Positions 32,764-45,658 of a stretch of DNA of 64,000 nucleotides are shown in pieces. The notes beneath the pieces are model-generated. The model searched no databases. It saw nothing but the letters and a program-made list of their open reading frames with translations, and was not told the origin of the DNA. The stretch's first letter is position 1, and every line of letters starts with the position of its first letter. The translations under genes were made by a program, and so were the position numbers. The stretch is from Limnephilus marmoratus (lineage: Eukaryota; Arthropoda; Insecta; Trichoptera; Limnephilidae): positions 44,613,019 to 44,677,018 of the forward strand of contig OU862920.1 in assembly GCA_917880885.1 (NCBI GenBank), written 5' to 3'.

Positions 32764-33617
32764 TATATAATAATTTTGTTAAACATCACACGAAGCGCCC
32801 CTGTCTATCCGTACCATGAATACAGAGGTACTACATCGCGACTCGGTTGGGCAGCGTTGTGAGGCGGGATAAGCCACGGGCTGTAGGAAGGGATTTATTG
32901 GAGCGGTTATTGATGAGAGACCTACACCAAAACGAGTAAGAAAAAAAGCCCGTTCTCATGAAGCCCACTATCATTTGTGAACGGGTGTTCTGCTCGCGTA
33001 ACGTGAACCTTTGAGGTCACCTTTGCAATATCCCAAATTAAATGACAATCTTAAAATGTATATTATAATATGTACCGAAAATAAATCAAAGTATATTCTC
33101 GTAGGTGGTGATCGTTACCAAGAATAACAGAATCATCTTCTTTTTGTATAAAGATGATCCAAACTGAGTCACAAGTGATGCAAATCTCACGAGATAATAC
33201 GCCATTAAATCTTCATGTAGGTGTTTTATTACTCTCATTGTTTTTTTTACTAATTTGGATATTAAGTATTGAAATTGGATGATTCAAATTTATAGAATAA
33301 TGACCTATCGTGATCAGCTAGCAAGGAATAAGGTCGTGAGATATTATTATAATTTAATAGTCATAAATAATAAATATTATGAACGATCCAGTCGAAGTTT
33401 AAGACATGATTGTGAAAAAATACAATTAAAGATTTTTTGTGAGATCTTAAACGATTTATGATGCTATGTTTAAATCGTTTGTTATGAAACAATATTGTGC
33501 ATGCATTATTTTCGGTACTTTAGTTGATATTAACCAGCGACGAAGTGAAATTTTTGAAGACATACAGGTGTTACGTGCACTTTAAAAATAACAGACGAAA
33601 TTCAACTTACTCATTTT
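32764..33617. other. Unassigned stretch
   Basis: A GC-richer patch at 32790-33010 holds an inverted pair CCCGTTC...GAACGGG (~32958 and ~32984) of unknown origin. No gene is supported. Confidence 0.35.
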
Positions 33618-33845
33618 TGAAGTGAAAACTTGTTTAGCACCATTGGGATTTGAAACTTGATGAAACAAAAAAGTGACCTTAAAAAGATATAAACACATAC
33701 ATCTACAGGATTTGGCCTGCCAGAGAATGAGCTAGAATAATCGGTCTCCTCTTTGTGTGGTGCTTCGTAGCCTCCCCACTCTTGTCAACTTTAGTTTTCT
33801 AAAGGTTTCATTTCTACCGCGTGTGAACTGCACATTTGATATTTT
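33618..33845 (-). repeat. GH-A element
   Basis: TTTTGAAGTGAAAACTTGTT, then GTAGCCTCCCCACTCTTGTC, to CCGCGTGTGAACTGCACATT. Directly followed by a GH-B element in the same orientation. Confidence 0.75.
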
Positions 33846-34126
33846 TGAAGTGAAACTTCTGTAGCTCCGCTATGATTTGGATTTCGGATGAACGGAAATG
33901 ACGAACTGCACCTGCATCAACTGCGCTCATTGGCCGCTTTTATTATGATGTCTTTTTTAAAGGCTCCTATTGGTTGAGATATGAAACGGAAATTACGCTA
34001 GGTCTGCGCTCATTGGTCGCTTTGAATATGACCTCACTTTTCAAGTATTGGTTGAAATTGTTTTGGTAAAGTTTCGCTTCTAAACTTCTAAACTTCTAAA
34101 CTTCTTCCGCGTGTAAACTAAAAAAA
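33846..34126 (-). repeat. GH-B element, full length
   Basis: TTTGAAGTGAAACTTCTGTA, GATTTGGATTTCGGATGA, AACGGAAATTACGCTAGGTC, GACCTCACTTTTCAAGTATT and TAAAGTTTCGCTTCTAAACT. The 11-bp CTTCTAAACTT unit is tandemly expanded near the end (34076-34106). Confidence 0.65.
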
Positions 34127-35724
34127 ATTATTATAGGTACATAATAATAACTTAATTGAACAGTATTCAAGAAAATATAATTATGGAAATTATAAAATAT
34201 AACCCATGCAGAAGAACAATACATGCTAACATTAGTATTTATCGAGGTACAGCCTTGTACCTTATAGTAATAGACTTCTTGTAATTAAATTACGCGCAGT
34301 TAAACACTCCTTTCATTTCTATCACTTTGAATCAAACAATTTAACGTCATCTGACCTAATCTAAATTTCAAAAATTTCAACCAATCTTAGGAGTGCGCAA
34401 CAAATTTGACAATTGAAACCAAATAATAGGCTTTAATCGGTTTTAATCACAGTTGCTCCTCTACACCATTCAGATTAGTAAAACAAACACTCTGACAGAT
34501 AAAGTGACGTCAGTTCAACTTCAGCAATCACAGGATTTCCACATTTACCGAGTCTGAGGTTTGAGGTAATGTGTTCTGCACCACAAAGTGATCTGATATG
34601 CGGAATGCAATCCGTTTGAAGAGGTGTAGGGATCGTTGGTCAATTAAGTGATTTAAGCGAATGTGTTCAGGTAACAGTTTGCGTGGAATCTCAATAGGGG
34701 ATAATAATAATCTCAATGGGATACCGGGGTAAATATTTTGATTGACCAGAATTTGTGGATATAGACTGGGATATGTGGAGTAGCTCATACTCACAATGTT
34801 CAAGCCGCAATCAATTAAATACTATTCGAGCAATTTTGTGAACAGTTGACTTCGCGTAATGTTGATTATACAGTGCCTGGTAGTACACAGTAAATGAAGA
34901 GAGTATACGTAATTTTGTACTGGTATTTATTTGAGAGCTGCTCGTAAAAGAGACATCAATCATGCATGCATTCCCTTTTATACTCGTAGATCCGGCAAGC
35001 ATACTGTCTCGCTTGCTCTCATACACATTCACACATATACCACATAAAACACAAATACATTTACAGATAGACGAAATGCAAAGTGGTCGAGTGAAAATGA
35101 ACTTTGATAGGCTCGGTCAATTGTTTTTTGTAATACAGCAATTTATGTTCCGACAGCGAGGACTTCTGCCAATCAGAACGCGCTAATCCACAGAGTGACT
35201 CAAATGCTTAACGATTCTGCCTTGACCATAGAAATTTTCAAGGTCTATTTTTTGACGCACGTCACAAATCCCTTTTTATACTGACATGTAAAATTTGTAA
35301 TCTTCTGCATGATATACTGGTGTATAACCGTTTTACGGAGAACATGGAAAAAAATAAATAAAAAAGACCTTGGCACGTTTTCTTAAAAAGAGACAATTCG
35401 CTGAGAATTAGATGGGAAGCATCGGGATGGTTCCATTCAAATCGGATCGATTTTTTATAATTATAATAATACTATAATAATCATGAATGATAAACTCCTA
35501 CCATCAAACAGTATTAACGGGCTTGCATCTGCGTGGTTGAATTTTAGAACCCGGCTTCGAGTGCATGTACGCGCCGCACCATAACATACGTGTACTGAAA
35601 TTTCAAACAAAGCTACCGTTGTAATTCGGTTTCGAATTCAAGATTTCGTCAAAGGGTGGCATTGCTTCCGTTAGCAGGTCGCATGAGAACGTGCCCCCTA
35701 AGTATAAGTATTACGATTTTATAT
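34127..35724. other. Unassigned stretch with modest minus frame
   Basis: The minus frame at 34528-34803 (91 codons; IPLRLLLSPIEIPRKLLPEH) is less biased than usual but not recognised. It may be a decayed element. No other feature is supported. Confidence 0.35.
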
Positions 35725-36009
35725 ATTTGAGTATCTCTACCGATATGGAAAGATTGACAGTAATACTTAGTTGTGAATAATAGCATCACGCGGCTATATA
35801 TTACACATGACGTCATTGCCTGTCCCGGTTACTTTGTCCCGGTGACTAGCTATCACTGGATCACAGTGGATCCGAGGATCGGGCTATTTTTGGAACCAGT
35901 TCCTATCCGATTTATAAAATGGTCACCAACACTAACTGGGCGAAGCCTACCAAAAGCCGCCCGCAGGGCCTAGCTGCAAAAACCTGCGGAACGGGTTTTT
36001 AACTGCTAG
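35725..36009 (+). mobile_element. Non-autonomous Helitron 3' part, family 1
   Basis: Ends GGGTTTTTAACTGCTAG followed by T. Shares CACGCGGCTATATATTACAC, GACGTCATTGCCTGTCCCGG and GCCGCCCGCAGGGCCTAGCT with the copy at 32350-32634. Here a small duplication (TCACTGGATCACAGTGGATC) is visible. Confidence 0.6.
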
Positions 36010-37689
36010 TCCTAATTATCTGAACACCTTGTCAACAAGCGGCAATTTGGACCCATCATTATTGTCGTCTTGTTGCGAAATGCAACACGCCCTAAACGAC
36101 TGATTTACTGTAAAAATCTCTACCTATATTTATATTTGTACATAAATCTTTAAATGACAGAATTAAATAGGTTTGCAGTGTACATATACCATGTATTGAT
36201 ATGTATTAAGTGCTTGCTAAAAAAATATTGCATGACTGAACATAAAAAAATGATTCACTGTAATACATTCTTCACCTTTCAGACCGTCACTTCTCTTCAG
36301 GTAAACATTTGATGAATAGGGATGTTTAATTGCATCCAACGGAAGGTCTACCGGGAGTTAATTGATTTCTCTTAGACTTCGATGATGTTGCAATTATGCT
36401 TTTGTTGCATATTGATCCGATACGATACGATACGATTGTACCACCCCAGCCAGGAATAAAGAAATTATAATGATGTTTTGCGAAAGCTTTGAAAAGGAAC
36501 GAAAATCTGTTGAAAATTTAATCAAAACTAGTTCATAGATAGAATACTCCTTTTTTGAGATGAAATTTGAAATCTTTAATGAACAAACCAGAGAGCAAAC
36601 TAACGGGCCTTTATTGTTCAAAGTGTCTAACATCAATGGTGTAGTTATTAATGACGTGGCACTAGCAAATTAGAAATACACCTCACACAAAATAAATTAT
36701 AGGGTCAATTATTAATTACAGATTATAGAGCCATTTCTAATTCTTTAGAAGAATTAGATATTGTAGAAGTAGAAAGGTAGGTAACATCATTCATTTAAAC
36801 CTTTGAAAACCGTTATAATATCAATTTCAGGCTTTCTATAGGTAGGTAAATGCCAATTTAATTTAAGCAATGTCAAAATTTTGATAAAGGAACGTGTTGA
36901 TACAAGAGCAACCAAAAAATACGTTCCTTGACCCACCAACCTTCATCACTCGCAGCTTGAGATGGTCCCTATCTACCGACTACCGACCAATCGTTCCCAA
37001 AAGCTCACCAAAACTGAATACCTGGGAACGAAAGTGTCCAGAACTCGAAAAATAGCAACTCATAAAAAGTTAAATAATGGACAAAAATAATAACATCCTA
37101 CCAACTACGTCCCCACTATTTAATTTTGCATAGAAATTTGATGATATCGTATTTCACGACCCAGCTGGTTTTGTGTGTCTTATTTCATTAAAAATAAGAA
37201 CGTTGTCTACCCGAAAATTGAAACGCAGGATATATCATAGCAACCCGATTATAGGAAATACAGTGCATCGCTCGGGGAAACTTTTTGAGTCCGAACTTAG
37301 AAACAGACGTATGACCTTATGTTGGTGGAAATTTGATTTTCTTGTTCGGTATTTATTAATTTGGGAGTTGTAAATATAATTTAATTGTAAATATTAATTT
37401 TGGAGTGCGTTCCACGATAATTGCACGTCCAGTTTGTAACCACTGAAATAATATACCCACACGAACAGTTAAAAATAATAATTATTATGTTTTCTCACGA
37501 GATTAGTGTTTAGATGAGACGTAAAGCAAAAAAGAAGGGTCATCTTTTTATCTTCCCACTGACCTCCAACTGCCTCCTATTCTACGCTCCCAACGTTTTA
37601 ATGCCGAATGACCGGAAACTATCAAACCCGGTCTACCCGTACTGTTTACGGCGCGCGGCGTACTAAAAGTGGAACATATTTCGACGAGA
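36010..37689. other. AT-rich stretch, nothing recognised
   Basis: Only short motif-free frames and an ATACG run at 36417-36437. Confidence 0.45.
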
Positions 37690-38612
37690 TATTAGTATGC
37701 AATAGCGCCTCTGATTATATAGCTCTATGAGTAAACTCAGTATTATACAAAGCCTACAGATAATAATAAATACAAATACCTGCTCACCCAATACAAATCG
37801 GAAGTGCGTTCTTCTGTTAGTTTTGGTAGCATCCACCAAGTCTGGAGCCTCCAATAATAGGACAATTGGAAATATCACCCCAAGAGCGCTCGATATCTAT
37901 TAAAACTCTGCCTCTGTGCACAAATGAGCAGAGAGGTCCATAATATAATATGCTGTGTTTCAACAAGAATTTGCCGGAAAAAACTAACAAAATTAAGATA
38001 TTTGGTATGCAATAGCGCCTCGGATTATATAGCTCTATGGGTATACTCAGTATTGTACAAAGCCTACAAATAATAATAAATACAAATACCTACTGACCCT
38101 TTACAAATCGGAAGTGCGCTCTTCTGTTAGTTTTGGTAGCATCCACCAAGTCTGGAGCCTCCAATAATAGGACAATTGGAAATATCACCCCAAGAGCGCT
38201 CGATATCTATTAAAACTCTGCCTCTGTGCACAAATGAGCAGAGAGGTCCATAATATAATATGCTGTGTTTCAACAAGAATTTGCCGGAAAAAACTAACAA
38301 AATTAAGATATTTGGTATGCAATAGCGCCTCGGATTATATAGCTCTATGGGTATACTCAGTATTGTACAAAGCCTACAAATAATAATAAATACAAATACC
38401 TACTGACCCTGTACAAATCGGAAGTGCGCTCTTCTGTTAGTTTTGGTAGCATCCACCAAGTCTGGAGCCTCCAATAATAGGACAATTGGAAATATCAACC
38501 CAAGAGCGCTCGATATCTATTAAAACTCTGCCTCTGTGCACAAATGAGCAGAGAAGTCCGTAGTATGCTGTGTTTCAACAAGAATTTTCCCGAAGGAACT
38601 AAAACAGTTAAG
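37690..38612. repeat. 310-bp tandem repeat, three units
   Basis: TATGCAATAGCGCCTC recurs at 37696, 38006 and 38316, giving a 310-bp period. Units 2 and 3 are nearly identical, while unit 1 carries private differences (GAGTAAACTC against GGGTATACTC). The last unit is cut within the TGTTTCAACAAGAATTT block near 38590. No coding potential is seen. Confidence 0.9.
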
Positions 38613-39454
38613 GTATAAACGACAAGTTCACCAATTCTTTTTTTCATTCAGCTTCCTCAAAGACGACTCTCCTCTAAACGATGAACTTTAATGTAGCTGT
38701 TTAAAGGTTAGAATAAAAAAAAAACATTATCGATAAATATTCATGTGATGCGGTTTTCGTCTCGCGAAAATTCACCGGAACCGTGAATTTCTTGCAAAGC
38801 CTTTACGACTTTCGTCTTATACGAGCTTCGCTAGAGCACGCCTGTCGTCTTTATCGTCTATATCCACTATACCTATCGTCTATACGCCGCGGATTTATTT
38901 ATATGGGAACTTTATGTCGTAGGCAATCCAATAGCGGCTTCCACGAACTCTGAAATACTAAAACTAATTTCATATGCGAGTAAACCCCCGCCCACGCCAA
39001 GGTGAGTCAATATTTTCTGTCTGCTTTAAAAATGTCAAATGCGAGGATATATTGAGACTGTTGAATTTTACGTATAAACAAAGACCCGCATTTGTTTATG
39101 AATGCTTGTTGAACGCGGGTCAATATAGCGCTGCCAACTGCATCAGAAAATGTATCCAAAACGTTTACCTATGCGATATTTGATAATATCTGCACGAAGC
39201 GTGTTCGAACTAGCAATATGTTTCCTCTGACAGAATTTCAAAATTATCTTGAAATTCATTGTGAAACACAACGGCTGTAAGTTCTAACATATTTTTGAGT
39301 GAAAGCTTCAACATCGATGCATCCTATTTACGTCCCTATCATATATCTACTGGTTAAAAAGAAGAAAACTCCAATATTCACCAAACGACCAAGGTACAGT
39401 TTTAGTATGGGATTCTGCAGAGGGGTTTTTGGTCAAGGTTCTAACCATAGTCTT
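38613..39454. other. Unassigned stretch
   Basis: Contains a donor-like CCAAGGTGAGT at about 38997 and short frames around it, without supporting coding signal. Confidence 0.35.
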
Positions 39455-39690
39455 AAAAATCAGAGTGGAATTCTCAAGCGGTAGAAGTGAAACCTTTAGA
39501 AAACTAAAGTAGACAAGAGTGGGGAGGCTACGAAGCACCACACAAAGAGGAGACCGATTATACTATCTCATTATCTCGCAGGCTAAATCCTATAGATGCA
39601 TGTGTTTGTCACTTTTTAGAGTCGCTATCTTTCGTCGCTATGTTTCACCGAGTTTCAAATCACAACGGTGCACAAGGTTTCACTTCAATA
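39455..39690 (+). repeat. GH-A element
   Basis: AGAGTGGAATTCTCAAGCGG, then GAGTGGGGAGGCTACGAAGC, CGCAGGCTAAATCCTATAGA, to GGTTTCACTTCAATAT. The CTAAAGAA before the hairpin is deleted. Confidence 0.7.
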
Positions 39691-39835
39691 TACTTAAAAA
39701 ATTAATGGACGCTATATCAGATATAGATCATAAACTCACCAAGCATCATGACTCAAACTAGAAAGTTCAATCCCTGTATACTCCCGTCCTTTGCCTCATA
39801 GTACTATTCCTATGTTCCTCCTCCCCCCCCCCTTT

Positions 39836-40660
39836 TTAAACGACTTCGAAAAGGAGGAGGTTCTCAATTCGACTGTATTTTAATTTTAATTTTATTTTTT
39901 TATTTTTTTTTTGTTTGTTACCTCAGAACTTTCGACTGGGTGAACCGATATTGATGATTCTTTTTTTTATTTGAAAGCTGGTGCTTCCTGTGTGGTCCCA
40001 TTTTAATTTGGTCTAGTTCTGACAATGGCATCCATGAGAAAATCATATGTCTTAAATTTGCATTAAGTATGTGCGCGACAAATGGACGAATAACTCAATA
40101 TCACGCCAACCGATTTCGATGATTCTTTTTTTATTGGAAAGGATGTACTTCAAGGGTAGTTTGATGATAGTTTGGTTAGGTTCTGATTATGGGATCCATG
40201 ACAAAGTAACGGAACTCTCCAATGCTGAAGAACAAATTTACGATACTCGGCCGAATCTTAATCGAATTAGTTAGTGTGCTTCAGATTCACTAAAAATCAA
40301 AAAATAAACAAAAGTTTTAACAAAACAAAAAAACGACTTCAAAAAATGCACTAAAGAGTAAAAAAATAATTTCGTATTCTTCTACAACTTTATAATCAAC
40401 TTACCTTTTCTACTCATCATTATGTAGGTACGATTGTTATTTTTGGAGTCGGTGTCAACCAAGGTACCCGCGGCCCGGCGTGTTCACTTGACAGCTCCTC
40501 TCCCGCCGACACCGACTCCAAAGATAACAATCGTACGTACATATTGATGAGTAGAAAAGGTAAGTTGATTATAAAGTTGTAGAAGAATACGAAATTATTT
40601 TTTTACTCTTTAGTGCATTTTTTGAAGTCGTTTTTTTGTTTTGTTAAAATTTTTGTTTAT
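39836..40660. mobile_element. Unclassified element ending in a 153-bp-arm hairpin
   Basis: The left edge AAACGACTTCGAAAAGGAGG and the right-side TTTGAAGTCGTTTTTTTGTT share an inverted ACGACTTC core. Between them are two diverged direct segments of the type CCGATTTCGATGATTCTTTT (about 39950 and 40110). The right third is a near-perfect inverted repeat. The text resembles repeats widespread in insect genomes, but I cannot name the class. Confidence 0.5.
40304..40660. repeat. Inverted repeat with 153-bp arms
   Basis: Arms 40304-40456 and 40508-40660 match at about 149 of 153 positions. The 51-bp loop is GC-rich (GGTACCCGCGGCCCGGCG). RNA across it would form a long duplex. Confidence 0.95.
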
Positions 40661-41189
40661 TTATATATTGTAACTAAAAACTAAATGAATTAAGAAAATA
40701 CCCTTACAATGTCACACTTTATCATTAACTATAATCAGTGGAAAGTTCATAATTGGCATAATTAACAACTTATTATTGTATTATTTTGTAATCTCTGATT
40801 TGCCGTCAACTTTCTCTAAAATAAATAAAATAAAATAAAAATAAAATAGCTGTTTGTTAGAGTCCTCTAATGGTAGCCACCTTCCGGACGGATCAAAAAC
40901 CGATTTAATGATATGATTGATACTATTGATCACATCGCTTGTGTCATCTGGCAGTGGTGTGTGGTAATACGAAACGTGTGATCAAAAAATCATAGCGTTG
41001 TCTTGCCAACATGCCGTATAGTTTTACAGCACCAATCGGTGCGGCAAAACAATAATTATTGTATAAAACTATTATTATATTGTGCGGTAAGGCAGGTAAG
41101 AAAATTAGTTTTTCTGTGTATTTAGTAAAAAAAAACATCAACATTTTTTCTTCTTATTGCAAAGCGGGTGGCACTATACGGGAGAACCA
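40661..41189. other. AT-rich gap, nothing recognised
   Basis: No supported feature. Confidence 0.4.
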
Positions 41190-41460
41190 TCCTCAGACGT
41201 GAGAACCTGGAATTTGACCTTTGTGGTAAACCACTCGGCTCTGGACTCTGGACGAAGAGGTTCGCGAGTTTGGTTCGGCAAATTGTTAATACATATTACA
41301 TACGTACATTTGAAAGGTGTGTAGTGGTATGTATAAGATACTCTCAAAATCGCGCTGGTAAGAGATAGGTTCTTTCAGAATCGAAGGTTGGTGGAAAATT
41401 CTTAGAAATGTCTAATTTTGAATTGCTAGGTACTTCCAAATACCTGACTTCCCCATCTTC
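41190..41460 (+). repeat. SINE-T2, highly diverged
   Basis: A head-like TGGTAAACCACTCGGCTCTG, then AAGATACTCTCAAAATCGCG CTGGT, CTTTCAGAATCGAAGGTTG and GCTAGGTACTTCC follow SINE-T2 order. Identified by order of motifs more than by identity. Confidence 0.4.
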
Positions 41461-42462
41461 TTTCAAACTCAAAACAATCAAGAAAAATCAGAATGCTATA
41501 GTTATAGTTTCACCGATACGTACAAAAATTGATTTAGATGGTAATGTTGTTATAAAAATTGCATTTCATTGGGTTTGGGTCATTATTCGTAGGTAGTACA
41601 TAAAACAACCACGATTTCTTCATCTTTTATGTACTGTACCTCTATTCACAAATGGTCTACACAAGAAAACAAAAAATACAACAGAACATATTTTTTGACG
41701 TTTTACTGAAAAATGTCTAGTTAAAACGTTCGAAGACCACACATGAAAACCCATAAGAAAAGTGTTAAAAATAATTAAAACCATAATATTATTTAAATTG
41801 CATTCACTTTACGATCGTGTAACATTGCATAAACAAACAGTACCGTTGAACGTCCTGTTTAAAGAAGGAGAGTGTAACATATTTATGATTAATCTTGTCT
41901 GTAAAAAATATGCAAATCTCGCAGTGAGTGCTGTGAAAAGATAAAGTTCCAAGTCTCGAAGGAAATGTTTACGGTGGATTAAAATAAACAGCAAAAATGT
42001 GGCGCGAATGGCGCCGCTAACGCTGAAGCTCGCTGTTTTTTTTTGTCGTCCTTGAGTATAAATGAGAGAAAATAAAAGTTAGGTCGTTACTAGACATAAG
42101 ATATATTACTTTTTATAGTTTACATCAGCAAACCATGTTAAAAAACGAACTTTAGAACATTGTTTCTACACGTACAATTACGGGTACAATTCTCGAGTGT
42201 ATTATATCTCACTGATGAATTATTAGCGAAGTTTGGTAGAGTCGTAGAAATTTTCAGACCACCGCCCTATCAGGATTTAAATTTTGCTTATAAGAGCTTT
42301 AGCTTTTAGCCCAAATCTCGAATTATAGAACTTTTCTCTTTCCATCCTTCCACTCTACCGAGTCCATGATTTCAATCCCACGACGATCCTCCAGGGGATG
42401 CTGCAATTTTATGCTCACTATGTCCAGTTATTATTATAATTTTTGTTTGTTTTATTATTTCA
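41461..42462. other. AT-rich stretch, nothing recognised
   Basis: Short motif-free frames only. Confidence 0.4.
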
Positions 42463-42775
42463 CTAGCAGACCCGGACGCACGTTGCTGTGGCTAACGAAA
42501 CACAACGCCAACTAATGACAACCTAACCTAATCTAACTTAACCTTTATAACCAAAGCCATCTGTTAATTTGCATACATATCAAATCTACACCGTCCGCTT
42601 GCCAGCCCGCTCCCTTTATATATTATGTATTTCAACCAATTTACACAAAACCTTGACAAATTATATACCTAAACCTTCCTCTATCTATTGGTGAAAACCT
42701 CATGAAAATACGTTGCGTAGTTTAAAAGATCTAAGCGTACACACAGCGGGAGCGAAGAATTAAATTTTACATTAC
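42463..42775 (-). mobile_element. Non-autonomous Helitron, family 3
   Basis: On the minus strand it ends GCGTCCGGGTCTGCTAG before T. The body contains CTATCTATTGGTGAAAACC, CATGAAAATACGTTGCGTAG and AAGATCTAAGCGTACACAC in plus orientation, shared with 54014-54307. The 5' TC end is not clear in this copy. Confidence 0.65.
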
Positions 42776-43204
42776 AATTTTCGTTAACATTATCACGACC
42801 ATCACACTTGGCTCAGGCCCATATCATGGACATTCGTATGTAGGCTATATTACAATGTAATATTAAGAATTGTTAATGTAGAGACACAAATAAAAACCAT
42901 ACCTAAAAAAGATAAATCATATATAAAACACCACAAAAATCAAAAGTAAAATATTTAAGGTGAATGATAAAATAGATATTTCAAAGATACTAGAAATAAA
43001 ATACTCAAATAATATTACGATGCAAGATTAAAAAACATGCAAAAGTGTATTATAAAACCACCCCTTTGAAAAAAGTCTAAATTACAGATTAGATCGGTAA
43101 AGAGCTCCTAAGAAACACTGATCGATACAAAAGATGAGTGAAATTTCTTAATTATAAAAATGGAAGAATGTAATATGTGAAGCGTAATTTTCAATTCATG
43201 TAAT
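42776..43204. other. AT-rich gap, nothing recognised
   Basis: No supported feature. Confidence 0.4.
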
Positions 43205-43445
43205 CTTTAAAAAAGCTCTCCCCTTTCAAATATTCAATGTTGTACATGGGTGGTAGAAAGGGATAAAGAATATTTGACTTTATATCGGTGCTCAATGCAT
43301 TGTATGTTTTAGGAGCGATGTACTAGAATTGTCGTCGAGCGAATGTGGTTCTAGATGTAGGGAGCACACAACCCAGGGTTGATGAAAAGCGGGCGTGTGC
43401 TAGATGTTGTGGAACCACCGGTAGGATGTTTTTCATTTTTAACGT
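43205..43445 (-). pseudogene. LINE reverse transcriptase C-terminus
   Basis: On the minus strand: TLGCVLPTSRTTFARRQF, then YIAPKTYNALSTDIKSN, then YLKGESFFKDYM. This is the (F)xxxxPKxYNxLPxxI...FKxxL ending of Jockey/CR1-like ORF2. One in-frame stop lies after RRQF. Heavily truncated. Confidence 0.6.
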
Positions 43446-43721
43446 ATGCTTTTTTTAATAAATAACTATGGAATATCTATCTCAGACGGCCTTCATCTGG
43501 TTGAGTATTGAATTCTCGGTTACGATTCAGGAAGTCGCGCCCAGCATGCTTAACTAAATTTCATTCAATTAATTTGTGTCGTTTCAAAAAATATAAAATG
43601 CCTAACATATAAGATTATGTGTTTATTTTACTAGCGAATTTTGCGAGTTTAAATAAAAGATAAATAACTTTAAGTTCAAATTCTTTAGTTCGTAATTCGT
43701 TTATTGAATTTTGTGTTGTTC

Positions 43722-44378
43722 TAAAGCGCGGGTCACATTATGCTGCTTACTGCTATGCTGCTGCTGCTTACTAGCGGCTGGTAGTAGTACCAGCTAGCAG
43801 CGGCGGGCAATCTGCTCACACTACTGTTGCTGCTACTTGCGTCTCGCACTCTCCAGTTAGTCATTCACTATATATGTCGTCTGTCAATTAAGCAGTTGTT
43901 GAGAGAGGGTGTCAGGGAACATAGTTTAGAAATGCTTAATCAGCTTCACCGCAAACAGAGACGATGGTGGGTCAGGCCATGGATACAAAGGAGGGAAGAA
44001 TTAGGGGCATCGTCAAGACTTCTCCAAGAACTCTCCAGACATTATAAATAACTTTAATTATATCAATTAAAAATTACAAATTATAAAATAGTCACAACTA
44101 AGCAACTTCACAAAAAAAACACGTGCTTTCTCGTTGCTGATAGACGCAATAGTAGTCAGACTGCGCTGCCGGCTGGTGCCAGCGGTCACGTGATTGATTA
44201 TTCGCCGCTGCCTGCTACCAAAAGTTAAACATGTCCAACTTCGTCAGCCGCTGACAAATACTCGCCGGCTGGCGACGCCAGCGCCGAATTTTGTTGTCAC
44301 ACCAAGCTGATCGACGGCTGGCAGAAGCGGCTTCTTCAACTCGCGACTGGCAACCAGCATAATGTGACCCGCGCATAA
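43722..44378 (+). mobile_element. PIF/Harbinger element, 651 bp, internally deleted
   Basis: The element is 43725-44375, with ends GCGCGGGTCACATTATGCTG and the matching inverse TAATGTGACCCGCGC, and TAA at 43722-43724 and 44376-44378. A 3-bp TWA target duplication and GC-rich TIRs are Harbinger features. CTG/CAG-rich subterminal sequence flanks a transposase remnant. The element cannot move alone. Confidence 0.8.
43827..44054 (+). pseudogene. Harbinger transposase N-terminal remnant
   Basis: About 74 codons. The segment RRWWVRPWIQRREELGASSR LLQEL matches the conserved N-terminal block (RRxWVRPW..RR...G....L..EL) of HARBI1-like nucleases. The DDE catalytic region is absent and the frame stops soon after. 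It supports the Harbinger call for the enclosing element. Confidence 0.75.
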
Positions 44379-45658
44379 AATGCACTTCAGTTTGCCTGTC
44401 ATAAATGATTACGCGTATATAAATATACCATCATTTTAAAAACAAAGTAAACTATACAAAAATATTCTATATCGTTTCTGACGATAAAATATTATATCTG
44501 AAGTTCTAACCTCACCCAATATACACGCAGATATGTGCCTGGTACATTGATAGAAATGAGGGTTTATCGCAAATAAAAAAATAAACTCCTTTAATGTTAG
44601 AGGAAAGCTCTTTGGAAGGAACAGACAAGAGGCTGTACCACTGTACGTGCTTCCAGCCGGTCTGATCGCTCCCCGGTCCCATTCTTATGAAGGATATTAT
44701 TCTCAGACAATGTCTCCCAGTTTTATATATAAAATTATTCTCAACAATGTACATAATATATCTCGGCATGAATTTTATCAGACTCGGAGACTGGAATACT
44801 GAAGCAAAGTGAGCGAAAGCAGGGAACGTATTATATAAAGTTCATCCCAAAGAAACTCGTAAACTCCACTCCACTACCTAATGAATTATTTATACGTAGG
44901 TATGTGATTATAATGCTAACTGTCCATTTGACGGGCTGTGGGTATCCCACAAGGTTCGTAATATTATCTAAAGCATTTACTTCGCTTATATTTACGAAAC
45001 ATTTCACACAACTCAGCCAGGATTATGAAGATTGAAAAGTTGAGTAACTCGGCTATTAAACCTGAATGTTTCTCGCTGGATTTGGTGTGGAAAATCAAAT
45101 GGGTAACTGCATATTATTAACTCAAAAGAAACTTATCAAAACTTAATATAAGTGGAAAATAGGAGCCCTTTTATCTGTATTAGTATAAAGTTTGTGCAAT
45201 GCTTCACCTGCAGATTGACAGTTGATTACCTTAACTTCAATTTTTTAATGTTTCGTGTTAGGTTTGAAGGGGATGATAAAATTGTGTAAACGCGTATTAT
45301 TTCAAACAATTTGTAAGCGACGCAAGGTTTCTAGCAAAACAAAATGCTAATAGAAGTTTTAACCCAGTATATTTGTTCGGTTTTCGGAATAACTCCAAAA
45401 GGTCTCTCCATAAAAATCGTTGTATCTTACTTACTATCACAGTGAGAAATATGATATAATTGGTGTTAGAAAGAAAAACAAAACACTACGCTTTGTATTC
45501 AAATATAAAAACTAACCACAAAAGAAGTAAAATGTACACCTTTATGAAATCAAAGTTTCGAAACGTAACTTGAAGAAAAATTTGAGAAACTTTGGGAATT
45601 TTTAATTCTTTATTTTTACATGGAATGACTAAAAAGTGAAGGGAAATAACGTTTATAA
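44379..45658. other. Unassigned stretch
   Basis: A minus frame at 44512-44769 (85 codons; MGPGSDQTGWKHVQWYSLL) is not recognised. No repeat family match. Confidence 0.35.

Noticed and set aside
37690..38612. A CRISPR array
   Set aside because: The repeats are 310 bp, contiguous and eukaryotic in context, with no spacers.
38990..39010. A splice donor with an upstream exon
   Set aside because: GGTGAGT fits the donor pattern, but neither side shows convincing coding sequence.
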